Shown here in pieces: positions 24,844 to 33,932 of a DNA stretch of 64,000 bases; the stretch's first letter is position 1; each line of letters begins with the position of its first letter. Source of the DNA: an uncultured Catenibacillus sp. GTDB lineage: Bacteria; Bacillota; Clostridia; Lachnospirales; Lachnospiraceae. Made by a program: the position numbers and the translations under genes. The stretch spans positions 19,980-83,979 of the forward strand of contig CAKRHR010000008.1 in the NCBI GenBank assembly GCA_934339005.1, in the 5' to 3' direction. A model generated the notes under the pieces. That model was given only the letters and a program-made list of their open reading frames with translations, ran no database searches and had not been told where the DNA came from.

Positions 24844-26169
24844 TTGGATTTTCTCGTATTGACGAAAGCAGGGGGAATCTTGGCTCCTTTTGCAGAAGTA
24901 CTTGGTTTTATTATCAATTACATCTACAAAGGCCTTGAATTTATTGGTATCCCCAACGTAGCACTTTCGATTGTTTTGTTTACTTTAATTGTCAACCTTA
25001 TTTTAATGCCATTGACAATTAAACAGCAAAAATCATCGAAGATGATGTCGGTGATGAATCCTGAACTTCAGAAGATTCAGGCGAAGTATCAGGGCAAAAG
25101 AGATGAAGCTTCCGTAAGAAAGATGCAGGCTGAAACATCAGCTGTTTATGAAAAGTACGGTACAAGCCCAACCGGTGGCTGTCTGTATATGATTATTCAG
25201 TTGCCAATCCTGTTTGCTTTGTATCAGGTAATTTACAGAGTGCCAGCTTACATTACTCCAATCAATGATTTGTATATGCATATTGCCACACCATTGTCAC
25301 AGGTGACAGGCGGCGGAGATATGATTCAGACATTGATTACAGACCTGAGTCTTAAGAGAGTCACAGGTTTTGACTTCTCAAACACAAGCAGTATTGTTGA
25401 TTTCCTTGCTGCATTAAAGACATCAGACTGGGCAATCGTTTCTGACACATTTAAAGCAACACCGGACGTTGTGAATGCAATTACACAGTATTCGCCGGAG
25501 ATTATGAGAGTAAACTCCATTTTTGGTGTTTTAAATATCTCAGACCTTCCACTGAGTAATGGCTGGTGGCCGGGCGTTCTGATTCCGATTTTATCTGGTT
25601 TATCACAGTTTGTCAGCATGAAGATTTCTATGGCAAATCAGCCACAGCAGACAAATCAGAACGGTATGATGGGCAACATGAAAGTGATGAATGCTGTAAT
25701 GATATTATTCTCAGTGTACATCTGTTTCACGTTGAATATTGGTATCGGTCTTTACTGGATTGCCAACGCGGTACTGCGTACGATAGTTATGGTGATTACA
25801 AACCGGATTATCGACAAGAAGGGTCTGGATGCCATTATTGAAGAAAATAAGGCAAAACAGAAGAAAAAGAAAGAAAAACGCGGCGATAAACCTTCAAAAT
25901 TTGAAGAATATGCCAAGATGAGTACAAAAAAATATGATGAAGCTGCACCTCAGAGAAAATCCATCAAAGAGCTTGCTGCAACATCAACAATGACAAAAGA
26001 AGAAAAAAATTCCGGAAGTAAAGCCCAGAATTCTCAGAATAAACCAGCACAGACCGAACAGAAGAAGGATGAAACTGCTTCAAAGTCCGGAAAGAAGAAC
26101 AAGAATGATGCCGGAAATATCGCACAGATTGCGCATATGCTTGACGGCAGCAATAACAAGAAGAAATAG
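24844..26169 (+). CDS. yidC: Membrane protein insertase YidC/Oxa1 (SpoIIIJ-like)
   Basis: An integral membrane insertase of 441 aa. The start is TTG at 24844: AAGGAGG ends 7 nt before it, and no ATG in frame has a comparable site. The 60KD_IMP core includes 'LPLTIKQQKSSKMM', 'PELQKIQAKYQGK', 'YGTSPTGGCLYMIIQLPILF' and 'GIGLYWIANAVL'. About five membrane helices, then a ~120-residue Lys-rich cytoplasmic tail likely to contact ribosomes. No lipobox signal peptide is visible. It is followed by jag with a 14-nt gap. Confidence 0.93.
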   Translation: MDFLVLTKAGGILAPFAEVLGFIINYIYKGLEFIGIPNVALSIVLFTLIVNLILMPLTIKQQKSSKMMSVMNPELQKIQAKYQGKRDEASVRKMQAETSAVYEKYGTSPTGGCLYMIIQLPILFALYQVIYRVPAYITPINDLYMHIATPLSQVTGGGDMIQTLITDLSLKRVTGFDFSNTSSIVDFLAALKTSDWAIVSDTFKATPDVVNAITQYSPEIMRVNSIFGVLNISDLPLSNGWWPGVLIPILSGLSQFVSMKISMANQPQQTNQNGMMGNMKVMNAVMILFSVYICFTLNIGIGLYWIANAVLRTIVMVITNRIIDKKGLDAIIEENKAKQKKKKEKRGDKPSKFEEYAKMSTKKYDEAAPQRKSIKELAATSTMTKEEKNSGSKAQNSQNKPAQTEQKKDETASKSGKKNKNDAGNIAQIAHMLDGSNNKKK

Positions 26170-26183
26170 TTTCGGAGGGTTGC

Positions 26184-26870
26184 ATGTATATGGGTGATTA
26201 TGTTGAAATCAGCGCAAAGACGGTTGAAGATGCAGTCACAGAAGCGCTTATTAAGCTGCAGACAACAAGCGATAAACTTGAATACGAAGTCATCGAAGCG
26301 GGCAGTACAGGTATTTTAGGTTTTATCGGCAAGAAACCGGCCATTATCAAGGCCAGAAAGAAATTCGATTTAGTAGATTACACATATGATTTCTTGAATG
26401 ACATGTTTAAAGCTATGGGAATCGAAGTTAAATCTGATATTAATTATGATGCTGAAGCAAGAAATATGGACATTTCTTTTGCAGGTGATGAGATGGGTAT
26501 TCTCATTGGCAAGAGAGGTCAGACACTTGACTCACTTCAGTACATTATCAGTCTTGTTGTAAATAAAGAAAGTGAAGCTTATGTGCGTGTGAAAGTAGAT
26601 ACTGAGAACTACAGAGAACGTAGAAAAGAAACACTTGAAACACTTGCAAAGAACATTGCATATAAAGTAAAGCGTACAAGACGTTCTGTGGCACTTGAGC
26701 CAATGAATCCATATGAACGCCGAATCATTCATTCGGCGCTTCAGTATGATAAATACGTGGATACACACAGCGAAGGTGAAGAACCTTATCGTAAAGTTGT
26801 TGTGACATTAAAGAGATACAACAAAGACCGCAGAGATTATCATAAGAATAATACAAACGCTGAAGCATAA
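26184..26870 (+). CDS. jag: Jag/KhpB RNA-binding protein
   Basis: A 228-aa protein with Jag-N (1-~50, 'YEVIEAGSTGILGFIGKKPA'), a KH domain around 'GILIGKRGQTLDSLQYI', and a C-terminal R3H domain ('NPYERRIIHSALQ'). Jag (KhpB/EloR) is an RNA-binding protein linked to cell elongation and to SpoIIIJ in Firmicutes. The first ATG has GGAGG 5 nt upstream; a second ATG two codons on is possible. A hairpin terminator follows. Confidence 0.95.
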   Translation: MYMGDYVEISAKTVEDAVTEALIKLQTTSDKLEYEVIEAGSTGILGFIGKKPAIIKARKKFDLVDYTYDFLNDMFKAMGIEVKSDINYDAEARNMDISFAGDEMGILIGKRGQTLDSLQYIISLVVNKESEAYVRVKVDTENYRERRKETLETLAKNIAYKVKRTRRSVALEPMNPYERRIIHSALQYDKYVDTHSEGEEPYRKVVVTLKRYNKDRRDYHKNNTNAEA

Positions 26871-26877
26871 ACCGACG

Positions 26878-26920
26878 GGGCTGCCAATTGAATTTGACAG
26901 CCCTGTTTTGTTATTAGTGT
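26878..26920 (+). terminator. Terminator after jag
   Basis: GGGCTGCCAA (26878-26887) with TTGACAGCCC (26894-26903), 10 bp with one mismatch, then a T-rich tail (26904-26920). It ends the rpmH-to-jag transcript. Confidence 0.75.
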
Positions 26921-27038
26921 TTTATTATTGATGTTTTGCCTGCCAGGTTTTTTATAGGTAATTTGAATGTTGGTAAGTGTGTTAGAAGGCTTGTTCAGGT
27001 GGTTGATTATGCAGGCATGGGGTTATATGTAAGCTTAT

Positions 27039-27078
27039 TTTGTTATAGTGCAGATGCAAGAATGTGCATTATAACAAA
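27039..27078. repeat. Inverted repeat in the jag-mnmE gap
   Basis: TTTGTTATAGTGCA (27039-27052) and TGCATTATAACAAA (27065-27078): a 14-bp stem with one G-U pair and a 12-nt loop. No T-run. The 379-nt gap 26871-27249 contains the jag terminator, this element and the hairpin at 27185-27228; no reading frame with a ribosome binding site was seen. Confidence 0.6.
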
Positions 27079-27184
27079 GCAGGCTTAAGGAAAAATAAAA
27101 GTTAAAGTAGAAGTAAAAATTTAAATAAAAGAAAAAGTAAACCTGTTGAAATATTTTTGAAATAATATTTTTGAAATTTAGCGA

Positions 27185-27228
27185 GATTATTCAAAAAGCA
27201 ATGATATTTAAATTGTTTTTGAATAATC
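27185..27228 (+). promoter_or_regulatory. Leader hairpin immediately upstream of mnmE
   Basis: GATTATTCAAAAA (27185-27197) and TTTTTGAATAATC (27216-27228) pair perfectly; the stem continues as CAAT/ATTG across one bulged G. It ends about 8 nt before the mnmE ribosome binding site (AGGAAAGGA), so it lies in the 5' leader. Confidence 0.55.
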
Positions 27229-27249
27229 ATCGTCAGGAAAGGATTTAAA

Positions 27250-28626
27250 ATGGTAAAAGATACGATTGCGGCAATTTCCACAGGAATGACCAACTCTGGT
27301 ATCGGAAAAGTCCGTATGAGCGGCAGCGAAGCCATGGACATTATCGCGAAGATTTATCGCAGTCCTGGCGGTCACAAAGATATAAAAAAAGCAGAAAGCC
27401 ATACGATTCATTATGGATATATATATGACGGCGAGCAGGTGATTGATGAAGTCCTTGTATTGATTATGAAAGCGCCGAGAAGCTACACGACCGAAGACAT
27501 GGTGGAAATTGACTGCCACGGTGGTGTTGTGGTGATGAAAAAAATCCTGGAAACAGTAATAAAATATGGTGCGCGCCCTGCAGAACCGGGTGAGTTTACA
27601 AAACGCGCATTCTTAAATGGACGAATCGACCTTACACAGGCAGAAGCGGTCATTGATGTCATTAATTCAAAGAGTGAGATGGCGTTAAATAACTCCGTGC
27701 GTCAGTTAAAAGGTAATATTCTTGAAAAAATCAAAGAAATCCGCCAGTCCATCATTGGTTCGATTGCCTTTATTGAGGCGGCAATGGATGACCCTGAGCA
27801 TATTAATGCCGATGATTTTGGCGAAGAATTGCGTGAAAAAATCAATACGCATTTAAAGACATTGAAGAAATTACTGGCCTCCGCAGACAATGGACGTATG
27901 ATAAAAGAAGGCATTCAGACGGTGATTGTCGGTAAACCAAACGCCGGAAAATCCTCATTGTTAAATATTTTAGTTGGTGATGAGCGTGCCATCGTGACAG
28001 ATATTGCAGGAACGACAAGAGATACCCTTGAAGAATTTATCAATATTCACGGTGTGCCATTAAATATTATTGATACGGCGGGCATCCGAAAGACTGATGA
28101 TGTTGTTGAGAAAATTGGTGTCAGCAAAGCCAAAGATTTTGCGGCAGATGCAGATTTGATTATTTATGTTGTTGACGGCTCAACAGTTTTGGATGATAAT
28201 GATAAAGATATTATTGAATTGATCAAAGATAAGAATGTCATTGTTCTCATTAATAAAATTGATCTGGATATTGTCACAACACCTGAAATCATCAAAGAAT
28301 TATTGGATAAGCCGGTCATTGAGATTTCTGCAAAGGAAGAAAGCGGTATTGACCAGCTTGAAGAAAAGTTAAAAGACATGTTTTTTGGCGGACATCTGTC
28401 CTTTAACGATGAAATCTACATCACAAACGCCCGTCATAAGGCGGCGATTGCAAATGCGGTGGAAAGTCTTGAACTGGTGCTTAACAGCATTGACAGCGGC
28501 ATGCCGGAGGATTTCTACTCTATTGATTTGATGAACTGCTATGATGAGCTTGGCAGCCTGATTGGTGAAGCTACAGGAGAAGATTTGATTGACACAATAT
28601 TCAGTGATTTTTGTATGGGAAAATAG
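27250..28626 (+). CDS. mnmE: tRNA uridine-5-carboxymethylaminomethyl(34) synthesis GTPase MnmE
   Basis: A GTPase of 458 aa that, with MnmG, installs the cmnm5/nm5 group on wobble U34 of several tRNAs. N-terminal folate-binding domain ('EPGEFTKRAFLNGRIDLTQAEA'), G domain ('GKPNAGKSSLLN', 'DTAGIR', 'NKID'), and the C-terminal catalytic 'CMGK'. It lies 16 nt before mnmG, giving a two-gene operon. Confidence 0.97.
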   Translation: MVKDTIAAISTGMTNSGIGKVRMSGSEAMDIIAKIYRSPGGHKDIKKAESHTIHYGYIYDGEQVIDEVLVLIMKAPRSYTTEDMVEIDCHGGVVVMKKILETVIKYGARPAEPGEFTKRAFLNGRIDLTQAEAVIDVINSKSEMALNNSVRQLKGNILEKIKEIRQSIIGSIAFIEAAMDDPEHINADDFGEELREKINTHLKTLKKLLASADNGRMIKEGIQTVIVGKPNAGKSSLLNILVGDERAIVTDIAGTTRDTLEEFINIHGVPLNIIDTAGIRKTDDVVEKIGVSKAKDFAADADLIIYVVDGSTVLDDNDKDIIELIKDKNVIVLINKIDLDIVTTPEIIKELLDKPVIEISAKEESGIDQLEEKLKDMFFGGHLSFNDEIYITNARHKAAIANAVESLELVLNSIDSGMPEDFYSIDLMNCYDELGSLIGEATGEDLIDTIFSDFCMGK

Positions 28627-28642
28627 TAGAGGATGATAAAAG

Positions 28643-30532
28643 ATGGCTTACAAATATGAAAATTATGATATTGCAGTTGTCGGTGCAGGTCATGCGGGCT
28701 GTGAAGCGGCGTTGGCGTGCGCAAGACTCGGATTAAAGACGATTGTATTTACAGTCAGCATCGAAAGCATTGCCCTGATGCCTTGCAATCCTAACATCGG
28801 CGGCAGCTCAAAGGGACATCTTGTGCGTGAAATCGACGCATTGGGCGGCCAGATGGGAAAGACAATTGATGCAACATTTATCCAGTCAAAGATGTTAAAT
28901 AAATCCAAAGGTCCTGCGGTACATTCCCTCAGAGCACAGGCAGACAAATCCGATTACAGCAGGATGATGCGCAACATCATGGAAAATCAGGAAAATCTGA
29001 CGGTGAAGCAGGCTGAAATTACAGATATTGTTGTTGAGGACGGTAAAATCACAGGCGTTGTTACACATACAGGCGGCATTTATCCATGTAAGGCGGTTGT
29101 GCTCGCAACAGGTACGTATTTAAAGGCAAGATGCCTTTGCGGTGAATCAATTACCTATACAGGTCCAAATGGCTTACAACCGGCAAATTCGCTGTCAGAG
29201 AGCCTCAGAAAGCATGGCATTGAGCTTGTACGTTTTAAGACAGGTACACCGGCGCGAATTGACAAACGTACCATTGATTTTTCAAAGATGGAAGAACAGT
29301 TTGGCGATGATGAAATCGTACCATTTTCATTTACAACGAATCCTGAAGATGTACAGAAACCCCAGGTGTCCTGCTGGCTGACATACACAAACGAAAAAAC
29401 ACATGAAATTATCAGAGCAAATCTCGATCGTTCACCGATTTATGCGGGTGTGATTGAAGGTACAGGTCCAAGATATTGTCCGTCAATCGAAGATAAGGTT
29501 GTTAAATTTGCGGATAAGAACAGACATCAGGTATTTATTGAGCCTGAAGGAAATTACACAAATGAAATGTACATCGGCGGTATGTCAAGTTCTCTGCCGG
29601 AGGATGTGCAGTACCAGATGTATCGTTCTGTTGCCGGTCTTGAAAATGCCAAAATCGTGCGTAACGGTTATGCGATAGAATATGATTGTATCCCTGCAAC
29701 ACAGCTTAAGGCTACACTTGAGTTTAAGAAAATTGAAGGCTTATTCTCAGGCGGTCAGTTTAACGGCAGTTCAGGTTATGAGGAAGCAGCAGCACAGGGC
29801 CTGATTGCCGGTATTAATGCAGCGTTAAAGGTACTTGGACGTGAACAGATTATTTTAAAACGTTCAGAGGCATATATCGGTGTTTTAATCGATGATTTGG
29901 TGACAAAAGAAACAAAAGAGCCATATCGAATGATGACTTCAAGAGCTGAATACAGACTTTTACTCAGACAGGATAATGCGGATCAGAGATTAACACCAAT
30001 TGGCCATGAAATCGGTCTGATTTCCGATGAACGCTACGAAAAATTGCAGAAAAAGATCCAGATGATTGACGAAGAAGTTCAGCGTGTGGAAAAAGTCATG
30101 ATTGGCGGCAATAAAGAGGTTCAAACACTGCTTGAAAGCTATGGCAGTACACCTTTAAAGACTGCATTAAGCCTTGGCGAACTGATTCGAAGACCGGAAT
30201 TATCTTATGATATGCTGGCACCAATTGACCCTGACAGAAAGCCACTGCCAAAAGAAGTGACAGAGCAGGTGGATATTAATATCAAATACGAAGGTTACAT
30301 TACAAGACAGCTTAAACAGGTTGAACAGTTTAAGAAGCTTGAAGTTAAGAAAATTCCTGAAGATATTGATTATGATGAGATTAAGGGCTTGAGAATCGAA
30401 GCCAGACAGAAACTTGGCATGATTCGTCCTGCATCTGTCGGTCAGGCGTCAAGAATTTCAGGTGTCACACCTGCAGATGTATCTGTATTGTTGATTTACA
30501 TGGAGCAGATGCGGCATAACCAAAAGTTTTGA
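28643..30532 (+). CDS. mnmG: tRNA uridine-5-carboxymethylaminomethyl(34) synthesis enzyme MnmG (GidA)
   Basis: The FAD-dependent partner of MnmE, 629 aa. N-terminal dinucleotide motif 'VVGAGHAGCEAALACARLG', then 'CNPNIGGSSKGHLVREIDAL' and 'GTYLKARCLCGE', with the family C-terminus 'ARQKLGMIRPASVGQASRIS' followed by 'GVTPADV'. It works in the cytoplasm on tRNA. Gene order mnmE-mnmG-rsmG is standard next to oriC in Firmicutes. Confidence 0.97.
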   Translation: MAYKYENYDIAVVGAGHAGCEAALACARLGLKTIVFTVSIESIALMPCNPNIGGSSKGHLVREIDALGGQMGKTIDATFIQSKMLNKSKGPAVHSLRAQADKSDYSRMMRNIMENQENLTVKQAEITDIVVEDGKITGVVTHTGGIYPCKAVVLATGTYLKARCLCGESITYTGPNGLQPANSLSESLRKHGIELVRFKTGTPARIDKRTIDFSKMEEQFGDDEIVPFSFTTNPEDVQKPQVSCWLTYTNEKTHEIIRANLDRSPIYAGVIEGTGPRYCPSIEDKVVKFADKNRHQVFIEPEGNYTNEMYIGGMSSSLPEDVQYQMYRSVAGLENAKIVRNGYAIEYDCIPATQLKATLEFKKIEGLFSGGQFNGSSGYEEAAAQGLIAGINAALKVLGREQIILKRSEAYIGVLIDDLVTKETKEPYRMMTSRAEYRLLLRQDNADQRLTPIGHEIGLISDERYEKLQKKIQMIDEEVQRVEKVMIGGNKEVQTLLESYGSTPLKTALSLGELIRRPELSYDMLAPIDPDRKPLPKEVTEQVDINIKYEGYITRQLKQVEQFKKLEVKKIPEDIDYDEIKGLRIEARQKLGMIRPASVGQASRISGVTPADVSVLLIYMEQMRHNQKF

Positions 30533-30553
30533 TATAATTTGTGATATCAATTC

Positions 30554-30639
30554 GATATAGATGTATTTTGAGATATAGATATATTTTGAGATATAGATAT
30601 ATTTTGAGATATAGATATTTTGGGTATAGATATTTTAGA
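30554..30639. repeat. 18-bp AT-rich tandem repeat between mnmG and rsmG
   Basis: Three 18-bp units of GATATAGATATATTTTGA type (30554-30571, 30572-30589, 30590-30607), then two shortened, diverged copies to 30639. It fills most of the mnmG-rsmG gap just before the rsmG ribosome binding site. Probably a slippage-prone spacer. Confidence 0.8.
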
Positions 30640-30673
30640 GAGAAGCAAACGAAATATTAAGAGTAGGAGAAAT

Positions 30674-31417
30674 ATGTATCAGACAGAACGATTTGTAGAT
30701 AGAGCAAAAGCAATAGGCGTTGAATTAAGTGATACGCAGATTCAACAGTTTATCACATATTATGAAATGTTAGTTGAACGAAACAAATATATGAATCTGA
30801 CGGCAATTACAGAGTACGACGAAGTAATTGACAAGCATTTCATAGACAGCATTAGCCTGAATAAAGCAGTGAATATGGCTGAAAAGGGCCATATTAAGGT
30901 GATTGACGTAGGTACAGGTGCAGGATTTCCGGGTATTCCCCTTAAAATTGCGTTTCCTGAATTAGAGATTACATTGTTAGATTCGCTTAACAAACGTGTA
31001 AATTTCTTAAATGAAGTCATTGCAGAACTTAAATTGAAAAATATCCACGCAATGCACGGAAGAGCGGAAGATTTTGGACGTAATTCTGAATACAGGGAAG
31101 CTTATGACATCTGTGTTTCCAGAGCAGTAGCCCAGTTAGCTACATTAGGTGAGTATTGTATGCCATTTGTTAAGGTTGGTGGTCAGTTTATACCGTATAA
31201 GTCAGGCGATATCAAAGATGAGCTTAAAAACGCTCAGAAAGCCATTAAAATTCTTGGTGGACACTTAAATCACGTAGAGTCATTTAAACTCCCGGAAACG
31301 GATATAGAGCGTACATTGGTAATCATTGATAAGACCGGAAAAACAGGCAAAACATACCCAAGAAAAGCCGGTAAACCATCTAAAGAACCTTTGGGAATGA
31401 CGGTTTCAGAAAAATAA
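30674..31417 (+). CDS. rsmG: 16S rRNA (guanine(527)-N(7))-methyltransferase RsmG (GidB)
   Basis: A SAM-dependent methyltransferase of 247 aa modifying G527 of 16S rRNA. SAM-binding motif 'VIDVGTGAGFPGIPLKIAFP', then 'LLDSLNKRVNFLNEVI' and 'SRAVAQLATLGEYCMPFVK'. The ATG at 30674 follows AGGAG and gives the normal N-terminus; an in-frame ATG at 30620 would add 18 repeat-derived residues. It is convergent with parB. Confidence 0.95.
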   Translation: MYQTERFVDRAKAIGVELSDTQIQQFITYYEMLVERNKYMNLTAITEYDEVIDKHFIDSISLNKAVNMAEKGHIKVIDVGTGAGFPGIPLKIAFPELEITLLDSLNKRVNFLNEVIAELKLKNIHAMHGRAEDFGRNSEYREAYDICVSRAVAQLATLGEYCMPFVKVGGQFIPYKSGDIKDELKNAQKAIKILGGHLNHVESFKLPETDIERTLVIIDKTGKTGKTYPRKAGKPSKEPLGMTVSEK

Positions 31418-31568
31418 TTTAGATCTTTAGAGTTTAGGTGTTTGAAATTTAGATATTCAGAATTTTGAATTCAGGGATTTACTTTTTAGTTATTATATTT
31501 GGTTATAGTTTGAATTTTACCAGAGATATGATTTAATTTTAAATTCAAAGGATTAGCTTCCGAGGATT

Positions 31569-31628
31569 AAATTCCAAGGATTAACTCAAACTTCAAAATT
31601 TATTGAGGTTTAGTTATCCTTGGAATTT
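31569..31628. terminator. Hairpin between convergent rsmG and parB
   Basis: AAATTCCAAGGA (31569-31580) and TCCTTGGAATTT (31617-31628) form a perfect 12-bp stem around an AT-rich 36-nt loop with further partial pairing. It lies in the 235-nt AT-rich gap between the two stop codons and could act in both directions. Confidence 0.5.
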
Positions 31629-31652
31629 TAAAATTTATTGGAATTTTAAGAT

Positions 31653-32840
31653 TTATTGGAGTTTCATAGACTCAAGCATTTCTACAATACGGTCAAAATC
31701 ATCCATCGAATAATATTCAATCTCAATTTTACCCTTATTATTTTCTTTGTGCTTAATGCTAACCTTTGTGCCAACAATAGATTTAATCTTTTCTTCGATT
31801 TCTTTGCAGGCTAACTGAGTTTCCAGAGGAATTTCCTTTGGTTTCTTCTCTGGCTTATTCTGATTCAGCATCTTAACAAGCTTTTCTGTTTCTCTGACGC
31901 TCATTTTATTGTCAAAAATCTGCATAGCAACCGTATACTGTGTTTCTGGCTTATTTAAACCAAGAAGTGCACGGGCATGACCACTGGAAATCATATCTTC
32001 AATCACCATCTGTTTTACTCGGTCATCCAGTTTTAACAGACGGAGAGAGTTTGTAATAGCAGTACGGCTTTTTGAAACCTTTTCTGCGCATTCATCTTGT
32101 TTTAATCCGAATTCTTCAATCAAACGCTGATATGCCATTGCTTCTTCAATTGGATTTAAATCTTCCCGTTGAATATTTTCGATTAAGGCAATTTCTACAA
32201 CTTCTTCATTGGAATATTCCTTGATAATTGCAGGAACTTCGGATAAACCAGCAAGTCTTGCAGCACGCCAGCGGCGTTCACCGGCAATAATTTCATAGAA
32301 ATCATTATTTTTCTGAAGCACAAGAGGCTGAATAATACCAAATTGTTTAATAGAATCTGCCAATTCCTGAAGCGCATCATCATTAAACATCTTACGAGGC
32401 TGTGTGCGATTAGGTTCAATCTCATCAATTTTAACCAATGTTGCACCATCGGAAGGCACTTCAACAATTTTCTCTACGACCTTTTCAACCGGCACTTCCA
32501 CACGTTTCTCAACGATTTTTTCTACAGGTACCTCAACAATTTTCTCAACCGGTACTTCTACGCGTTTTTCAACGATTTTTTCAACAGGTACTTCCACACG
32601 TTTTTCAACGATTTTTTCAACCGGCACTTCTACACGCTTTTCAACGATTTTTTCAACAGGTACTTCTACGCGTTTTTCCACGATTTTCTCGACAGGTACT
32701 TCTACACGCTTCTCAACAATCTTTTCAACCACCTTTTCTTTTGGTGCATCTGGAGATTTTTTAGCTGGTGCATCTGTTTTGACTACAGGGATTAAAGAAT
32801 CGAGTCCTTTGCCTAAACCACCTTTTCTTTTTACAGCCAT
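31653..32840 (-). CDS. parB: Chromosome partitioning protein ParB (Spo0J) with repeat linker
   Basis: A CTP-dependent DNA clamp that loads at parS and spreads, 395 aa (Spo0J-type proteins are usually ~280-300). The N-terminal 'GGLGKGLDSLIP' is the ParA-stimulating peptide. Residues 37-129 are a tandem 12-residue repeat (VEKIVEKRVEVP) absent from ordinary ParB. The nuclease-like CTPase domain has 'IAGERRWRAARLAGL' (GERR at 187-190) and 'ENIQREDLNPIEEA'. HTH: 'QDECAEKVSKSRTAITNSLR'. The C-terminal dimer domain follows. The start overlaps the parA stop by 10 nt. Four perfect parS sites lie upstream of parA. Confidence 0.95.
   Translation of the reverse strand: MAVKRKGGLGKGLDSLIPVVKTDAPAKKSPDAPKEKVVEKIVEKRVEVPVEKIVEKRVEVPVEKIVEKRVEVPVEKIVEKRVEVPVEKIVEKRVEVPVEKIVEVPVEKIVEKRVEVPVEKVVEKIVEVPSDGATLVKIDEIEPNRTQPRKMFNDDALQELADSIKQFGIIQPLVLQKNNDFYEIIAGERRWRAARLAGLSEVPAIIKEYSNEEVVEIALIENIQREDLNPIEEAMAYQRLIEEFGLKQDECAEKVSKSRTAITNSLRLLKLDDRVKQMVIEDMISSGHARALLGLNKPETQYTVAMQIFDNKMSVRETEKLVKMLNQNKPEKKPKEIPLETQLACKEIEEKIKSIVGTKVSIKHKENNKGKIEIEYYSMDDFDRIVEMLESMKLQ
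32454..32732 (-). repeat. 36-bp tandem repeats inside parB
   Basis: Codes for five full copies of VEKIVEKRVEVP, one shortened 8-residue copy (VEKIVEVP), one further full copy and one diverged copy (VEKVVEKIVEVP). Copies differ at synonymous third positions (for example cgttttt/cgctttt on the plus strand), so the array is not a very recent expansion. Confidence 0.9.
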
Positions 32841-33610
32841 TCTGTTTCGTCCTCTCTTTCAATGACTTCCTCTGCGAGAATGCGATAAGCTTCTGCACCG
32901 GAAGATTTAGAATCATACATAATAATAGGCATTCCGTAACTTGGTGCTTCTGCAAGACGCACATTTCGCGGAATAATTGTATTATATATCTTACGATTCA
33001 GGTTTTCTTTAACATTGGCAACAACCTGATTTGATAAATTCGTTCTGGCATCATACATCGTGAACACGATACCTTCCATTTCAAGATTTGGATTCAGACG
33101 TTCCTTGATCAAATCAATTGTATGTATTAACTGGCTTAAACCTTCCAGCGCGTAATATTCACACTGAATAGGAACGAGAACAGTATCTGCAGCAGTCATT
33201 GCATTGATTGTCAGAAGATTCAAAGATGGCGGACAATCAATTAAAATAAAATCATAGTCATCACGAATAGTGTCAATTTTATTCTTTAACAAAAATTCTT
33301 TGTTTTCTTCTGAAATTAGTTCAATTTCAGCACCTGACAGATTAATATTTGATGGAATAACCTTCAAATTCTCGACAATACTGTCGGTAATACACTCATC
33401 TAAGCTACATTCATCAATAAATAATTCATATATTGTATTTTCAGCAGCATCTTTATCAATTCCAAGACCGCTGGTTGTATTTCCCTGTGGGTCAATATCG
33501 ATTGTTAAAACCTTTTTGCCTTTTTCAGCTAAGCAGGCGGATAAATTAATAGATGTCGTTGTTTTTCCAACTCCACCTTTTTGATTTGCAATAGCAATAA
33601 CTCTAGCCAT
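32831..33610 (-). CDS. parA: Chromosome partitioning ATPase ParA (Soj)
   Basis: A deviant-Walker ATPase of 259 aa beginning 'MARVIAIANQKGGVGKTTTS', with 'IDIDPQGNTTSGLG' and 'ILIDCPPSLNLLT'. It binds DNA non-specifically in the ATP state and is stimulated by the ParB N-terminus. GAGG lies 10 nt before the ATG. A parS site lies 22 nt upstream of the start. ParA and ParB are co-transcribed. They run opposite to the mnmE-rsmG genes, unlike the B. subtilis order, where all run together. Confidence 0.97.
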   Translation of the reverse strand: MARVIAIANQKGGVGKTTTSINLSACLAEKGKKVLTIDIDPQGNTTSGLGIDKDAAENTIYELFIDECSLDECITDSIVENLKVIPSNINLSGAEIELISEENKEFLLKNKIDTIRDDYDFILIDCPPSLNLLTINAMTAADTVLVPIQCEYYALEGLSQLIHTIDLIKERLNPNLEMEGIVFTMYDARTNLSNQVVANVKENLNRKIYNTIIPRNVRLAEAPSYGMPIIMYDSKSSGAEAYRILAEEVIEREDETEWL

Positions 33611-33631
33611 AATTTTTCTACCTCATTTCAA

Positions 33632-33647
33632 TGTTTCACGTGAAACA
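33632..33647. other. parS site 1
   Basis: A perfect TGTTTCACGTGAAACA palindrome, the ParB loading site, 22 nt upstream of the parA start. Confidence 0.97.
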
Positions 33648-33916
33648 TTTGCATCATAATAATTTTACTCGATTAAAACTATTATACACCAAAAAAATAA
33701 AAACGAATAGTCTAATCAAACAATTATATAGGAAAATTTAGAAAAAAAATATGAAAAATCGTGTTTGCAAGTACATAATAGTAGAAAGGATTGATAGAAT
33801 AAATAAAGTAGGGCAAATTGATTAAAATAAGCTTTAGTTTCTTTGCGCAAGCACAATCGCAATTTAGACTTATGACACTTACATCATCATATTATAATAT
33901 GACCTATTTCAGTAGA

Positions 33917-33932
33917 TGTTTCACGTGAAACA
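33917..33932. other. parS site 2
   Basis: A perfect TGTTTCACGTGAAACA palindrome, 285 bp from site 1. Confidence 0.97.

Noticed and set aside
32454..32732. CRISPR array
   Set aside because: The 36-bp repeats are contiguous and coding, without unique spacers; they are codons of parB.
32404..32865. Long plus-strand open frame with Phe-Ser-Thr repeats opposite parB
   Set aside because: It is the antisense of the parB repeat array; repeats keep several frames open at once. No ribosome binding site and no family resemblance.
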